The translations under genes and the position numbers were made by a program. From contig LSRY02000008.1 in NCBI GenBank assembly GCA_001643675.2, positions 567,501-631,500 on the forward strand: DNA of 64,000 nucleotides, in the 5' to 3' direction. The stretch comes from Monocercomonoides exilis (taxonomy: Eukaryota; Preaxostyla; Oxymonadida; Polymastigidae). Shown here piece after piece: positions 22,260 through 35,290 of the stretch. Numbering within the stretch: position 1 is the stretch's first letter; every line of letters begins with the position of its first letter. The notes beneath the pieces were generated by a model that was not told where the DNA came from, did no database searches, and saw nothing but the letters and a program-made list of their open reading frames with translations.

Positions 22260-25200
22260 ATTCAGATTGTGGAATAAGTTGCAGCTTGGGAGAAGAAGAA
22301 GAGGAAGGGAATGAAGGAGAAGGAGCAAATGGTTGAGGAATTGATTATTCCCTCTTTCAAATACGATTCTGAAAGAAGAAAGTTACACTGAAGATTGAGG
22401 AGAGCGTTTGGTAGCACAGAAATAACTGCTCTGCTGTGCTCGCTGGAATATGTTGTGACGTGGCTGTTTTGCGCTGCATTCAACTGAGGTGGAGAAGCTG
22501 TGTGCGTTCTTCAGGCAGTGGGTGGAGCATGTAATGGTGGGACCGGTATGGCAATTGAATTGGTACTGAGGCAATCGATGGAATATGCAGCAAAGGTGAG
22601 CACAGGAAAGAACGCAGTCGATACAAAGTGGGCGAATGACCTTGTGTGCGAGGAGAAGACGGACATGAACACCAATCTTCTTCTTCTTTTTTTCATCTCT
22701 TTCGTTACACTCTCCTTTTCTTCATCCTCATCATCATCATCCTCCTCCGTATTTTCTCCTGTTCTTCTTTTTCCCAACAGGTGCATACAGATTAAGCAAA
22801 GCACAAGCAGTCATTATTTTCGCTATGTCAGTCGTTGTTGGTGAAGCCGGTAATCCTGCAAGATTCGACCCAACACCTCAGCTCAGCAAACAACGCAGCA
22901 GCTCTTCCTTCGTAACTGTTGGTTCATTGTTCGCTTCATTATCCTTCTCGTTTCTCTTCTCCTTCTTCTTCTTCATCCAGCCCTCTTCCTTCAGCAAGCG
23001 CCTCTATGATTTCCGACGCTGTTGTTCCGCACAATTGCCTGTGGCGAGAACATCAGCTCGACAAGCTCGTTAAACAGCGCCTTGTCGAGTGAATTGGCAA
23101 ACAGCTTGAACGACTTGGTGGTCAGCGAGAGAAGAATAGAAGAGGCCTTGTCGATGTATTCAGTGCATGGTGAGTACAGCAAGCGGAGGATGAGCTGGAG
23201 AATGCCTTTGCGCAGGAACACAGAGTGGAACACAGCACCGTTGGTGATGAACTTGTTGATCACACGAAGAGAAGAAGAGACAAGAGGATACCATCGAAAA
23301 CTGATAGTGAATATATTTGCGTATTTTTGCATAATGAAACGAACTAGCGAAAAAGTAGGCGTAAAAAGGAAGAAAGAAAATATTGTGAAAAATAATTCTA
23401 TAATAAGTTTCTGGCAAACCCCATGAATCTGATTAGTTGCTTTGCAACAGCACCATTCAGCAAATAACCTTTATTTACTAATCAGGATAATTGCATAATC
23501 ATAGCCATTGGTCCACCATCATTACAATTCATCGTATGAGTATGAACAAAAAAATATCAAAATAAGATTAATATTTGAAAAGCAAAATACAGATTAAAAA
23601 AATGAAACAATTAATGAAAAATATTTTATTTTGCAGAAAAATAACAATTTTCCAAACAATTCTGGTTCGCCATGTGGGTCATTGCGTTTAGTCCCCTCTG
23701 CTTGCGGATGTCGTCGAAGCCGCAGATCATTAACTGTACAACAGGAAACGGACATCTCATCGAAGGTGGAACGTCAATCGACAGAAAAGCTCTGCAAACA
23801 ACACTGGCACATAGATCAATCACATTCTGCCACTTCACTTTGAACGAACCCCCAAAGCTGTGCTTGATGGATGGGGGGTTGGTTGAGGAGGGAGAGGAAG
23901 AAGAAGGAGAAGTTGAAGAAGAAGAAGAAGATGATGATGATGATTTGTTAGTGGATGCAATCGGAGAGAAAGTGATTGCGTTTCGATAAGTTGCTGCTGG
24001 ATATTTCTTGGATTTTTGATTTCTGGCTGATAAGCTGAGCAAAGCGTGATTTCAATTGACACGGGCTTATTCTTCCTTTTATCCCATTCGATTTATTCCG
24101 AGCCTTTCTAATATCTCTGCCAAATCCGTCTTTTTCTTCCTCTTTTTCATTTTTCTCATTATCGATGCATTTATCTGTCAGATACAACAATCCCTTTTCA
24201 TCTTTATCACTCACAAACTCATTTGCACTCCTCTTCTCATCCTTCTTCTACTCCTTCTCCTTCTCCTTCTCACCACCCAGCAGAATCTCCTGGCTAGCCA
24301 CATACGCAGCATAGTTCAGAAAGATGCTCTGTGGCTCAAACACATCCCTCGTCGCTGACACGCTGCTGCTTGCAAACACACCTGCATTACCCAATCTGCT
24401 CTTCCCGAGAATCGCACGAGGGATCGGCACAGTCACAAGCGGAGGCAGCGAGAAGGATGAAATAGAAGAAGAAAGAGAGGAAGAAGACATGTTTGATAAA
24501 GAGGCAGAGCTTGGGCTAGTCATGTCGAAGGACTTCTGCGTGAGTGAAAAGTAGTCTGTGGCAGGAGATGATGAAGTGGATGGCTTTGGTGGAGCTCCAA
24601 CAAGAACAGAAGGGGCAGACAATTGCGTGCGTGGCAAGGGAGAAAAAGGAGGAGTGGCAAATATTTATGAGGCTGTGATGTGTTGAGGGTGCAGCTGAGC
24701 AGATGAGAGCGTGATGCCGAACGAGAAAAATGTCTGCTGCTGATCACTTCATCATCGCCTCCTCCTTCTCTTCCCCTTCTCCTTTCTGTTTCTTCATGTG
24801 GAAGCCTTGTGTCGAAAGCGTTAATTTGCATTGTGCAAAACTCGTCTTTCTCCTTCGTCTTCGTCTTCGCCTTTGGCTTTTCCCATTGATTCCCATTCCT
24901 CTGCTCTGTGCTCAATTAGCTTTTGAAATCCACCTTCTTTGCCTCTTCAATTTGAACTTGAACTTCTCTCTCTTCGCTTCTTGGTGGTGTCATAAAGCGA
25001 GAGGATAAACGCAATGTGCCTTGAAGCTCCTTCCCTCTTCCACCGCCATTTCTCATGCGATGCCCATTCAGTCCATTCAGCGCAGCTTGCGCACCAAATC
25101 TATTCGAAGCTCCAAAATATTGCAGGATGTGTGCTGCAGAAGAGAAGAGAAGTTCAAGTGCACGTCCAGCAATCCTAAAGAAGGCATCTACAGCGATGAT

Positions 25201-27780
25201 GTTGTTGAAGATAGCCTAACCAAATGAGATAATTTTTTGTATGGATTATTCAGTTATTGATTGAAAATCTTGCTCACATTCGAATGTTGCGGATCTGATC
25301 CAATGTTAAGAGAGAGGACACGTCAAAGAAGAAGAAGAATGTGATGAAGAAGTGGGAAAAGAAGAAGAAGAGGAAGAGGACAAAGAGGAAGAGAATAAAG
25401 CATTCTCAAGAGACAGTTCAGGAAATGCATCAGAAACAAAGGATGGTTGTGCTTCTCTTTTCAAATCGCGTTGCGTTCTTGCATGCCTTCTCTCTCTGCC
25501 TGCACAGCTGTCTGAATGCATTCCATTCCTCTTGCAAAAACTGCCTTTGCTGGTGTCTGCACAACTGTCTGTCTCTTTGAAAATATATTTTGGCTGTCCT
25601 GCTCCTTTCTGATCTTTCTCCTAATCGCAACAACGGTTGGCCAGATGACAACAGGATGCAAATGTTTTCAATTGCTCCATTAACTTTTTCTTCCACTGCT
25701 CAATGACGTGAAAACTGCTGTATCATCAGAAGAATGAGAAGAATAACAAGTCAACGAAGAAGAAGATGAAATATCCGATTAATTGTGATGTGCACAATAA
25801 AAATGTGTTGTATCAGAGGAAATGGAAGATAACATTAATAATTCCTCTTCGCTTTCACCTTCTCTCTCCTTCCTCTTTCTCTCCCCCTTCTTCATCTTAT
25901 CTCCATCTTGATTTCCATCACTTCCCTTCTCTCTGTACGCACGCCTACTCCAAAACCCCTCTTCCATCAGCGCTTCTGTCTCTTCGCTCTGTACAACCCA
26001 CTCCTCACACAGCTACCTGCTTTCCACATGATACTTCGGTGAGGCCTCTGCTTCCACTTCGTTCAAAAATGTCACCCAAACAGACAATACAATACGATTA
26101 CATTTGTACTCCGCTCCTCCTCTTCTGCAATTGCTCCATTTCCAGTGCTCTTCCGTTCTTTGATGTTACAACATCTCTTCTTCTCGTTCTTCTTTGGAAT
26201 CTTCATTTCAATCAGTCATTCTATTGCCTCATTTTCATCTCTCTTCCATCTTCTTTATCATCATCTCCACAATATGCTCTTTTCAGTAGTGGAAGCGCAA
26301 TCGACAGAATTCCCCTGAACTTCATCAGCATCTCATAGAGCGAGTTGACACACGTCACCGCCACGAAATACGCTGCCAGCGCTAACAAAACACATGTCAG
26401 CACAACATTCGGTAACTACATCACATTCACAAAAAAATAGAGCAGACAATATTATGTACTTCACAGCCTCCAGATGCTCTGCTGCCACATGCGCTCAAAA
26501 GATCGTGGTGCAATGTAATTGACCAGATGCTGCAGGGTGCAGCGCCTCTCCACACACGCGCCCCATCAGCACCACTGCAACAAACGAAGATATCATTATT
26601 CCTGCTGGCGCATTCAGTTGCATCGACAGCGGCTGGAACACATGCTTCACAACCAGACACGAGTACACACTCCGCGGCTCAGTCCCGCATGCCTGCAGCC
26701 CAACATCAGTCGGTATATCTTCCTGTGGTAGTGCCTTTAGCTGTGCTGTGTCATCTGTCCCAATGACTATCCCTGTAGAAAACACAAACGAAGAAGTCGA
26801 AGAAGAGGCAGAAGTGTGCGCAAATGTTTCTATTCGTCGGGCTTCGATAATGACTAAAAAAAAAAGAAGATGCATAATTTCACAATAAAATCAAAAGAAA
26901 ATACTAAAAAAAATTATTGAAAATATATTAATTCATGCCTTTGAATTCTTCAGATCCGACGTTTTGAATTGAAACAAATTAATCATCATCGATTCAATTT
27001 TCTTTCTATGCTTCCTCTTCTTCTACTGTAGCATCCCAATAATCAAATCCAAAGACCATCTGCCTGATCAACTTCCTTCCTTCTTTCTTTTCCCTCCCTC
27101 CCTCCCTCCCTCTCATTCAAACTTCTGTCTCTTCCCAATGAGCTGCAACAAAACTCTGCTTGTGAACACTTTCACAAAATGAAGAGGAAATAGCTGCATC
27201 GAGGCAAGCTGGAAGAACACAAAGTGGAAGAACATGCAATCAATGAGGGGAAAAATGTGAGAAGGAAGAGAGAAGGAAGGATGAATGAGGAGTGATGACA
27301 GAAGAGAAACATGCTGAACGTGCTCTGATTCCATGCAGCAGCCTCAAATGAAAAGAATGGAGGCATCTCATTCGCCAGGCAGTGCAGCTCGAAACTGCAA
27401 TTGAAGAGATGGGCAAACAACAGAGAAGATGCAGATATCCGGAAAGAAGAAGAGGAGGAGGAATTGCAGCAGAAGATGTGCTTGATAGCCATATGTGTGC
27501 TACACAAACAGAAACACCAAATTGTCAATGCAAAGTTTGCTGTTTGCAACAATTACAAGATCTTTCAGCAGTAAAATCCAGTTGCAGTTGGGCAGAATGT
27601 TGTTCGACTGCCAACAAATATTTGATAATTGGATGTCTCGTCGTTGGCTGTTCTACACTCTTTTGAAGCAAAAGCGGAATCAGAAATAGAATTTCGCAGC
27701 CTTCCACGTCTGCCTGGCACAGTCCGAGAAACAGGAAAACCTTATTAATATAATTGACATCTTGAAATTCTCCTTTTTTC
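22260..27780 (-). pseudogene. Passenger coding remnants of Element 2 left arm, helical-repeat-like
   Basis: Several minus-strand frames read like pieces of a large alpha-helical (HEAT/armadillo-like) protein: 27780-27560 (continuing in another frame to 27172), 26875-26495, 26403-26221, 24637-24248, 24042-23626 and 23332-22991. The clearest pieces are 24042-23626 (a Ser run, then VIDLCASVVCRAFLSIDV) and 23332-22991 (LILRLLYSP, ASSILLSLTT, LVELMFSP), separated by about 290 bases of AT-rich DNA that could be an intron. Frame changes and stops between pieces indicate decay. The helical-repeat label rests on Leu spacing only. I see no link to transposition, so captured host sequence is the best reading. 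Confidence 0.4.
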
Positions 27781-28195
27781 CAATGAATTGTTGCCTTTTT
27801 TGTGATAAATATCCTTCCCTTGATATTGCAAGCCACTTTTTTTTTGCCAAAAAACTGCTCCCACTGCCTTATATTCCAAATTCTATAAAACTTTGTGCAG
27901 ATTTTGTCCTTCACAGAATTCTATCCTTATATCGACATTCAATAAAACATCATTTGAATTTGTTTTTATCTTTTGTTCCAATCAAAAATTATAAAAATCA
28001 TGAATCTTACGTAACTTCATTTGTTTCCCAATGGCTATATAATAATATGTTCTATTCTCATCGCAATGCTCTCCAACGTGAAGATTTGCTATTTGACAGA
28101 CAAGAAAAGTTCGTTTTCTTTGAAAAGGAAGCAAACAGAGCAGTTTTCCAATATAATGAAAAAATTGTAATATTACAATAAAAATTAAATTATAA
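27781..28195. other. Spacer before the cassette
   Basis: AT-rich DNA with an open plus frame at 27762-28181 (139 residues) that ends just before the 450-bp repeat. I do not recognise it and its composition does not separate it from chance frames. Confidence 0.35.
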
Positions 28196-28645
28196 AAAGT
28201 ATTAGCAAACTGGTAAAAAGTTGGAAAAGTTAGTGGTTTTAAAAAAATGAAAGAAACAAAACTCCAGCTTTAATCAGAACCATATCTTTTTGAATTTTTG
28301 AATATTTATTAAAAAAAAAACAAATATCAGAAAAATTTTGATTTTTTGTTTAATAGTTATGTATGTGATAAGAGTTAGAAAAATGTTTTTTCTGAATTTT
28401 TAAAACTTGTATTCATGGAAAAAACTTCTGTTTTCCGCTTCAAACAATGAAGATGACAGAAGGATCAGAATCTCGATGCCACTTTTTTTTGTTCAAAATG
28501 GTTTATTTCATCGATTTAACTTCATATATTACTAAAAAACTGCTTTTTGAAATCTGCAATTTTCGCCCTTTAGCGCGTAATTTTTTGATCTTTTTGCCCT
28601 CGAAAAAAATAAAATATAGGGTCGGATCCTTTTTTTCATTCAAAA
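28196..28645 (+). repeat. 450-bp inverted repeat, left copy
   Basis: Pairs with the reverse complement of 36158-36607. The outer limit is the AAAGTATTAGCAAACTGG block; the inner limit is a CATTCAAAA block. The open frame starting at 28447 recurs in the other copy only because the DNA repeats. The inner part, near 28578-28620, has a T run, GATC and a TCGAAAAAA-TAAAATATA block similar to the end of Element 2 at 21121-21175. Confidence 0.9.
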
Positions 28646-29039
28646 TTGACAATGTTGAGTATAGTCGAATTTTTAAAATTTGTGATTTAAAAATCGTATA
28701 CGGACAGGTATCATATAAATTTTCTGAAAATAAATTTTATTTGTTTTTTTAATAGCAATGTTAATGTTATTGATGTTTTCATATTTTTCATTTTTTATTT
28801 TTATTTTAAATTATGATACGTTTTTTTGTAATTTTGAAGGATTTGTCATTTCAGAAGAAATTCATAATTCAAATAAAAAATATTTCATTCATTATAAATG
28901 TTTTCTTGAGAAAACTGTAAAAAATCAAACTGAAAACATCAAGAGAGGAAGTGAGAAAATTGAAAAAAGAAAAATTCGAAAATAAAAATCGCAAGGAAAA
29001 AAAAGTAAAAATTAAAGCAAAAAAAGACAAAGAACAAAA
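28646..29039. other. Downstream flank of the USP-only gene
   Basis: AT-rich sequence between the left 450-bp repeat and the stop codon of the minus-strand USP-only gene. No structured GC-rich element like those behind the two transposase genes is seen here. Confidence 0.5.
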
Positions 29040-30935
29040 TCATTCAATCATTTGGTTTATTCTATAAAAACAAATTGCACCATTCCATCCTTCATTTGCC
29101 ATTGCTTTCCAATATGCTTCATTGAAATGGGAATTCACCTGAGATATAACTCCATCATTGCACTCCAGTAGACTAAGCTCCCCAGTCGATTCATCTCTTC
29201 CATCAACAACAACTGCTATAAAATGACCAATAGGCATAGGTTTCATCGAATGAAGGACATATCCAATGAAATTGTAATCAATCCTCGGAAAGAAAGAAAA
29301 CTCATGTTTCAGTTGATTTGTTGCATGTGACGTCACCACCATCGATTTCGGAGTGGATCCACTTCCATGAAATGTGATAGTTTTGGGCGGTTGCATAACA
29401 GGGGAGTTTTCCTTTGAGCTATGATAAATTGCAAGGATTTTTGGGAACCTGTCAATTTGTGTCCAATACAAAAATGAAGTCTTGCACCCACAATAAGCAT
29501 CAATACACGGTTCCTCAGTTGATAACTGATCGGTTGCAGACAATGACAAATTCAACCCCTTCACAATCGATGGATGCATGATGGTGAAATAAAACGAAGG
29601 ATTTTGGTTATGAACACGAACATGAGAACACTTCGCACACAGTTTGAATGAAGATTGCTTCACTGTGAAGTCTTTCTTGATATTGCACCCCTCCAAAAAT
29701 GCATCGTTCAGAATTGCTTCATATGCTGTTGTGATCCCTAATGGATCAGATTTGCTCCCACCATGTTTTTGCACAAAATTCATAAATGCTGGAGTTCCCC
29801 ACACTTTGCTTGTCACAGTTCTCCCTCTGATTGCACTGAAAAGTCTTCGGAAAATATACACTCCTCCACGTCTTTTTTTGATATCACATTGCACTCCAAA
29901 CGATGCCAGACATTGACAAATAGAAGCTAAAGCACATGATGATCCAAAATTTATCAACTCCCTCCCACAATTCACCAACACCTGAACATATGAACGTGAT
30001 TCTTTTGGTAAAGGATGAGCTGGAAATAGAAACGAAGGAGGAAATTGAAAAAAGCTACTCATTTGTGGAACTGTTGAAAGAACAGAATAAGGATTTCCTA
30101 ATGCTTCCATTGAAGACTGTTGCTTCAAAGCAACAAACAAAAAAATAAACAAATAATTATTGATTTGCCTGTCAAATTGAATCAGGCAATTTTTGAAAAA
30201 ATAATAAAAAACCAAACCTCTATTTCCATTTTCATTCCTCCTCCTTTAATATCTGAACATTTTTTATCTTTGCTCATTTTTAAACATTCATCGCTCTCCG
30301 TTTCTTCATCGTCGCTTTCTTCTTCTTCAGACATTTGATCAACCGCTTCATCTTCGTCTGAAGATATTACACTGTAACTTGATGAAGAAGATTGCTTCCG
30401 AAAAATTGATTGAATTGAATTCTCTTTCTTTTTATCCTTCAAACATTCACCCAAACAGTTGATCTTGTAATTGAAATCTTGTATCAGTTCTTGCTGAGAA
30501 AACCACTCAGTCAGACACAGCAGCATTTTTTCTTGGATATACGGGTTCGATTCATTGAACGGGAGCTTCAATTTTTGGACAATCTTATGTAATGGTGCTT
30601 TTTTATAAACAAATAATAAAAAAATAAAAACATAATAAATATCAAAATAAAAAATCATTAATTACAAAAAACAAAGAAAATAAAGGAAAAACAAAAAGCA
30701 AACATCCATAATTTTTCATCAGATTATTCATTAGCGAGTTTCCGGGGATCGATTTGATAAAAAATTCGAAGAGGACTTTATTTGCATGATCAACTGACAT
30801 ATTTCTGAAAAAGTTCGACAGCATATCCACATCGTTCATTATGCTTTGCTTTCTCATGCTTGTGTGCGCACGGGAAAATCGAGAACCAGACAACCTCCCA
30901 CTTGACATTATGAATTTCCTTTTATTGGGTTTCAT
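29040..30935 (-). CDS. USP-like protein without transposase core, three exons, about 562 aa
   Basis: The model joins minus-strand exons 30935-30704, 30597-30218 and 30116-29040; donors GTTTGC and GTTTGG, acceptors AAG and CAG, sum in frame. The first intron is phase 1 at the place matching intron 1 of the two transposase genes; the last is phase 0. An N-terminal helical domain like theirs is followed by a Ser-rich and strongly acidic stretch, then a USP-like domain with Cys box INFGSSCALASICQCL (Cys about 265), a CAKC...CGC metal-binding-like part and His box IGHFIAVVVD (His about 502) with LLECNDG. The usual GNTC is GSSC, but Cys, His and Asn/Asp are present, so activity is plausible. The protein ends after the USP. 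It lies back-to-back with the transposase gene and could be a regulator or partner that edits ubiquitin marks. Confidence 0.75.
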
Positions 30936-31590
30936 CAGATTTTCACTAAAAATTTCAATTTGAAATATTTAATTCACATTTATATTAAAAAAAAATTATA
31001 AACTCTCTGGCTTTGGAAAAAAATCCAAAATCCTTTCATTCATCGAGAAAAAAATAAATTAAATTTTTTCTGTTTGAAAATTAAAAACAATGACGATCAC
31101 AAAATGACAATATTATCACGTGTCTGATTTATGCCGGAAATGATAAATAACGACATATGTACTTTATTTATTGGAAAAAAACTGTTTTCGGCTCCTTGCA
31201 CTTTCCCCCCTTTAGCACTTTTTTTTTTGATCTTTTTGACTCCTTCGAATTTTGAATTATGGATCTGATTCTTTTTTCATTGAAGAACAATATTATATAT
31301 ATTTTTAAGAACTTTTTATATGAGAATGATATTTTTCATAAGATAAGAATATTTATGTGATGAATTTTTCAATAAACCTTCAATTTAAGAATTCTTTAAT
31401 TTTTCCAATTTTTTTCTGATAAGAAATATTTAAAATTTTTTTCTATAATTCAAATCACGTTAAAAAAATTTTTTAACAATTTTGGAAATAGTCAAATAAT
31501 GAAAAAATAACAATACATATTTTTTTAAATAAAAAAAAATTTTTTTAGAATAATTGTGATTTTCCATAAGAAAATATTTATTAGAGAAAA
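30936..31590. promoter_or_regulatory. Divergent intergenic region of the USP gene pair
   Basis: The 655 bases between the two start codons must hold both promoters if each gene is transcribed from its own start. The region is AT-rich. It contains a diverged copy of the inner part of the 450-bp repeat at 31174-31286, about 300 bases before the transposase start, so a terminal-type sequence may act as a transposase-binding or control site here. No core promoter motif is assigned. Confidence 0.4.
31174..31286 (+). repeat. Third, diverged copy of the inner 450-bp-repeat segment
   Basis: Aligned by eye to 28534-28645: AACTGNTTTT, GCA, CCCTTTAGC, a T run, TTTGATCTTTTTG, TCGAA, TATNGGNTCNGATNC and TTTTTTCATTNAA occur in the same order and spacing. 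The orientation is that of the left copy. Confidence 0.6.
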
Positions 31591-34500
31591 ATGTCGATTT
31601 CAAAACGCGAATCGACATTAAATTCTCGTTGCAATGTTCTATGGCAAGAAATAAAGAGAATCGGCGGAAATGACGTGGATTCGTTGCTTGCCTATTTGTT
31701 TTACACTTACAGGCAATCATCTTCAGTAATTGATGATTTACTGAAGTCTTTGAATGGTTTAGTTTTTTATTTTTTTGTATTGTGTTGAAAATATTATTTT
31801 CACTCTCTGTTATTTTTTTCTTTTTGATTTGTTAATTATTTATTTTTTTTTGAAACAGAATATCACATAAAGCTGCTGGAAGACCTGTCTGTGGTGTACA
31901 ACAACGCTCCGTTGCACACTCAGACAACAATGCTACAAGCACTGTCCCGCAACACATCATTATCCGATTTACAGGACTATGGATATGATGTCACAGAAGG
32001 AAAATTTATTTATGCGAAGCAAACGCTCAAAAAGAACCAAGGATTTATCATTCCTCCACAAATACCTCATCTTCCGTCTTGCAAAAGTGGTTTGTTTTTA
32101 TTTGAATTTTTTTTTGAATAATTTTCTCTGTTTATTTTAGGCTTAAATGAACAGGATTGGGAAAAGGGCAACAACTGGATGTTAGCCCATTCAACTGAAG
32201 CCTCCACTTCGCTTCAGTCAGCAAAGAAAAAGCAGCGAACTGAGCCAGATTACGCAAGATTTATTGATGAAGCAGCTTGGGAAGAAGAAATAATTACGGA
32301 AAATTCTTCTTCAAATAAAAAACAATCTTCTTCTTCTTCAACATCATCTCAACAAAATAAAAATTCAAAAACCATTTCAGAAAAAAATTCTCCTTCTTCA
32401 AATTCTTCTTCTTCTCAAGCTGTTGATGCTCCAATCAACACTCCAATAAGGAGAGAAAGGGGGTCAACAAAAAACCAAAATAAAAATTCATATCACAAGC
32501 GTCATTCTTCTCCATCTCCAATACCAATTCACAAAATATTCAAATCAAAAACTTCTTCTTCACAAATTTCAATTTCAAAAAAATTGAAAGAAAAAATAAA
32601 TTCTTCATCATTTCAAAATGATAATGTGTTTGTAAGTGAGCAATTAGTAGATTATGCCACTTCACCCACATTAATTCCACCTCAAGCATTTCAAAATCTC
32701 TTTTCTTCATTTTCAAAAGAGAATGACACTTCAATACTTCAACAACAAAGCATTCAATCTTCAAATAATGAAATATCTATTCAAAATAATTCTTCAAAAA
32801 ATATTTCAAAAAAGAATGCAAAAGAAAATTCAATAAAAAATTATTCTCATTCTCAATCTTTCTCAAATTCATTAAATTCATCAAATAAATCATCACAAAT
32901 AGCAAAAGGATTGCCTAACTTAGGCAACACATGCTATTTGGCTTCTCTTCTTCAATGTTTCTCTTCAATAACTATTCAAAAACCATCTTTATTCAAAAAA
33001 CAAACATCTTTGAAGAACACATCTTCGCGTGTTATAAGTGTTTGTCAACAACTGGCTAAAGATGGAACGGCAGTACGTTCATGGGTCCCATCTCTTATTG
33101 ACAAATGGGAAAATTTCTGCAACTATGGAAGCAGACAGCAGCAAAACGTGGCTGAGGCATTTGACAATCTTCACCAACTTCTTCAAAAAGATGAGTTGAT
33201 AAATAAGGACACCTTCAATCCTGTTTTAATCACTCATTTCAAATGCCAAAAATGCCAAAAAATTTCATCACGTTTCAACGAAGTTTGTAACAATGTTGTT
33301 ATTAATTCTTCCTCGACTCATAATGGATTATCTTCTCTCTTTGCAACTGAAGTTTTGGAAGGAAAGAATAGTGTCTATTGTGATGCATGCAAGGAAAAAT
33401 GCTGTGCTGCGAGATGGGAGGAAATGGCTGTATTTCCAGAGGTGCTAGCCCTCTGTCATGAATGTACTGATTCTGCTAGTTCAGCACCTTCGAGAACATT
33501 ACTAATGGAAACAGATAGAGTCAATCAACGCACGTTTTGCAAAGGGTTTTCTTCTAAAGATATTCAACATCTTCAAAAAGATAATCAAGAAACCATCATA
33601 TATCATTTTTCTGGACAAATACTATTCAAACGTCTGGATCAACAAAACGGACATTACATTGCAATTGTGAAAAGAAAAAGTGGAATCAATAGTTTTTGGA
33701 GTATTTGCAATGATGAAAGTGTTTCTGAATTCGATAGTGACAAATGGAGTTCTTCATGGAATAATCTTCACTCACAAGGTTTCACTCCTTCCCTTTCATT
33801 TTACACAAAAGAAAAAACAAAACCAACACTATCTACTATTCAATTTGGTGGTTCTTCTTCTTCTTCAGATACATCAAATTTAAACACTTTAAATAACATA
33901 TCATCATCATCATCATCATCATTCATCACTCCACTTCATCCAACAACTTCCATTCCACAACTATCATCATCAATCACATCTTCTTATGGATTAGAAGCTT
34001 TGAAAGAAAAAAGAACGAAAATGGGCATCTTTTCTCCCAATGAGAAAAGATTAATCTTCAAACCCAAGACAAAATTATGGAGTGAGTTCACAGAAGAAAC
34101 AAACATCAAAGTTTCTCTGTCACATTTCTACAAACTCACTACCAACTTTTCCAAAGCGAAAAGACGTACAGATCTTTGTGGAATGTGCGAGAAACTCAAC
34201 TATCTCGAAAACAAACTGAAGTCTTCACAAAATAAAAATGGACTTTCTTCTGCCGAATTTCATACACTCAAACTTCTTCGACAACACCGACTTGTTGCTG
34301 AAATGCAACGAAAACACTATCAATCAACTGTCGACAATCTGAAAGAGGGAGAAGCAGTCTTCGTCTTCGACTTTAAAGAAAAATGGAAACTCCCGATCAG
34401 AAAGAACCAACTTCAACAAGAATTCTTTAATTATCAACAAGTCTCTCAATTCACAATCATCTCTCTTCAAAAAATTAATAATCAACAAATAAAACGAACT

Positions 34501-35286
34501 TTCAACTTCTTCTCCGACTGCCTCTCAAATGATCACAGATTTGTTATTGAGTGTCTGGAATCTGTGATCAAAAGACATTTCTTCTCAGACACTCACACTT
34601 TTAAGTTCTTCTGCGATTCTGGTCCACACAACAGAAATCGCTTCCTTCTTCATTTCATCCTCTCAAAACAATCAAAACTTCTCAAAAAGAAAAATACTCA
34701 ACTCAACTTCTTCGCTGAGCATCATGGAAAAAATATCTGTGATAGTGAATTTGGTGCGTTAGTGAATGCAATCGACAACAATCTTTCGACTGAACACATC
34801 ACCACACTTCATGATTTGATCAACTTCTTCGAAAACAATATGAACACTTCGACATCAGCTTCTTCAACTTCACAATCAAACATTTTCTCAACATCATCAT
34901 CGAACTCTTCACCATCTTCAACATCTGTCAATAACTTTGAGCATGAGAGGTACTTTGAAGAATATGTACCATCTCAGCAAATTTCATGGCCATCTCTGTC
35001 AGTCCCTCACATGAAGGACTACTTGTATTTTGAGCGCAAAGGCTCATTTGTCTCTGCTTCAGCTGTTGGATATCTTCCTCAACGCTCTCTGGTTGCCCTC
35101 GAATCTTCAACAATGAAAGAAAAAGTTCAAAGATCAAGAAAGTCATTTCACTCTGATATCACATCATCTAACTCTTCTCTTCTTTCTCAATCTTCTCAAG
35201 ATCTTCTTTCAAGGAGATTTGAGCTTCTTCTTGACTCTTCTTCTTTTAATGAATCTCAAAATTGTTCTTTTGGTGTCCCCTATTAA
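31591..35286 (+). CDS. USP-transposase fusion protein (Element 2), three exons, 1180 aa
   Basis: The model joins 31591-31756, 31859-32089 and 32141-35286; both introns (102 and 51 bases) are phase 1 with GTTTAG and GTTTGT donors and CAG/TAG acceptors, and the total is 1181 codons including TAA. Residues 1-135 form a helical domain matching the Element 1 protein (ALSRNTSLSDLQDYGYDV). A Ser/Lys-rich linker leads to the USP domain: PNLGNTCYLASLLQ (Cys about 397), CQKC and CDAC pairs, NGHYIAIV (His about 637) and ICNDES. The core shows KRRTDLCGMCE, FDFKEKW, FCDSGPHNRN and EHHGKNICDSEFG. Candidate residues are Asp 876, Asp 958 and Glu 1002, spaced 82 and 44, against 83 and 44 in the Element 1 protein. 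The extra Ser-rich tail has no recognised domain. The frame is intact, so recent activity is possible. It shares its upstream region with the USP-only gene. Confidence 0.85.
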
Positions 35287-35290
35287 GAAA

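Noticed and set aside
28447-28752. Protein frame starting MKMTEGSESRCHF, found again at 36356-36102
   Set aside because: The recurrence is explained by the 450-bp inverted repeat at DNA level; the two frames diverge as soon as the repeat ends.
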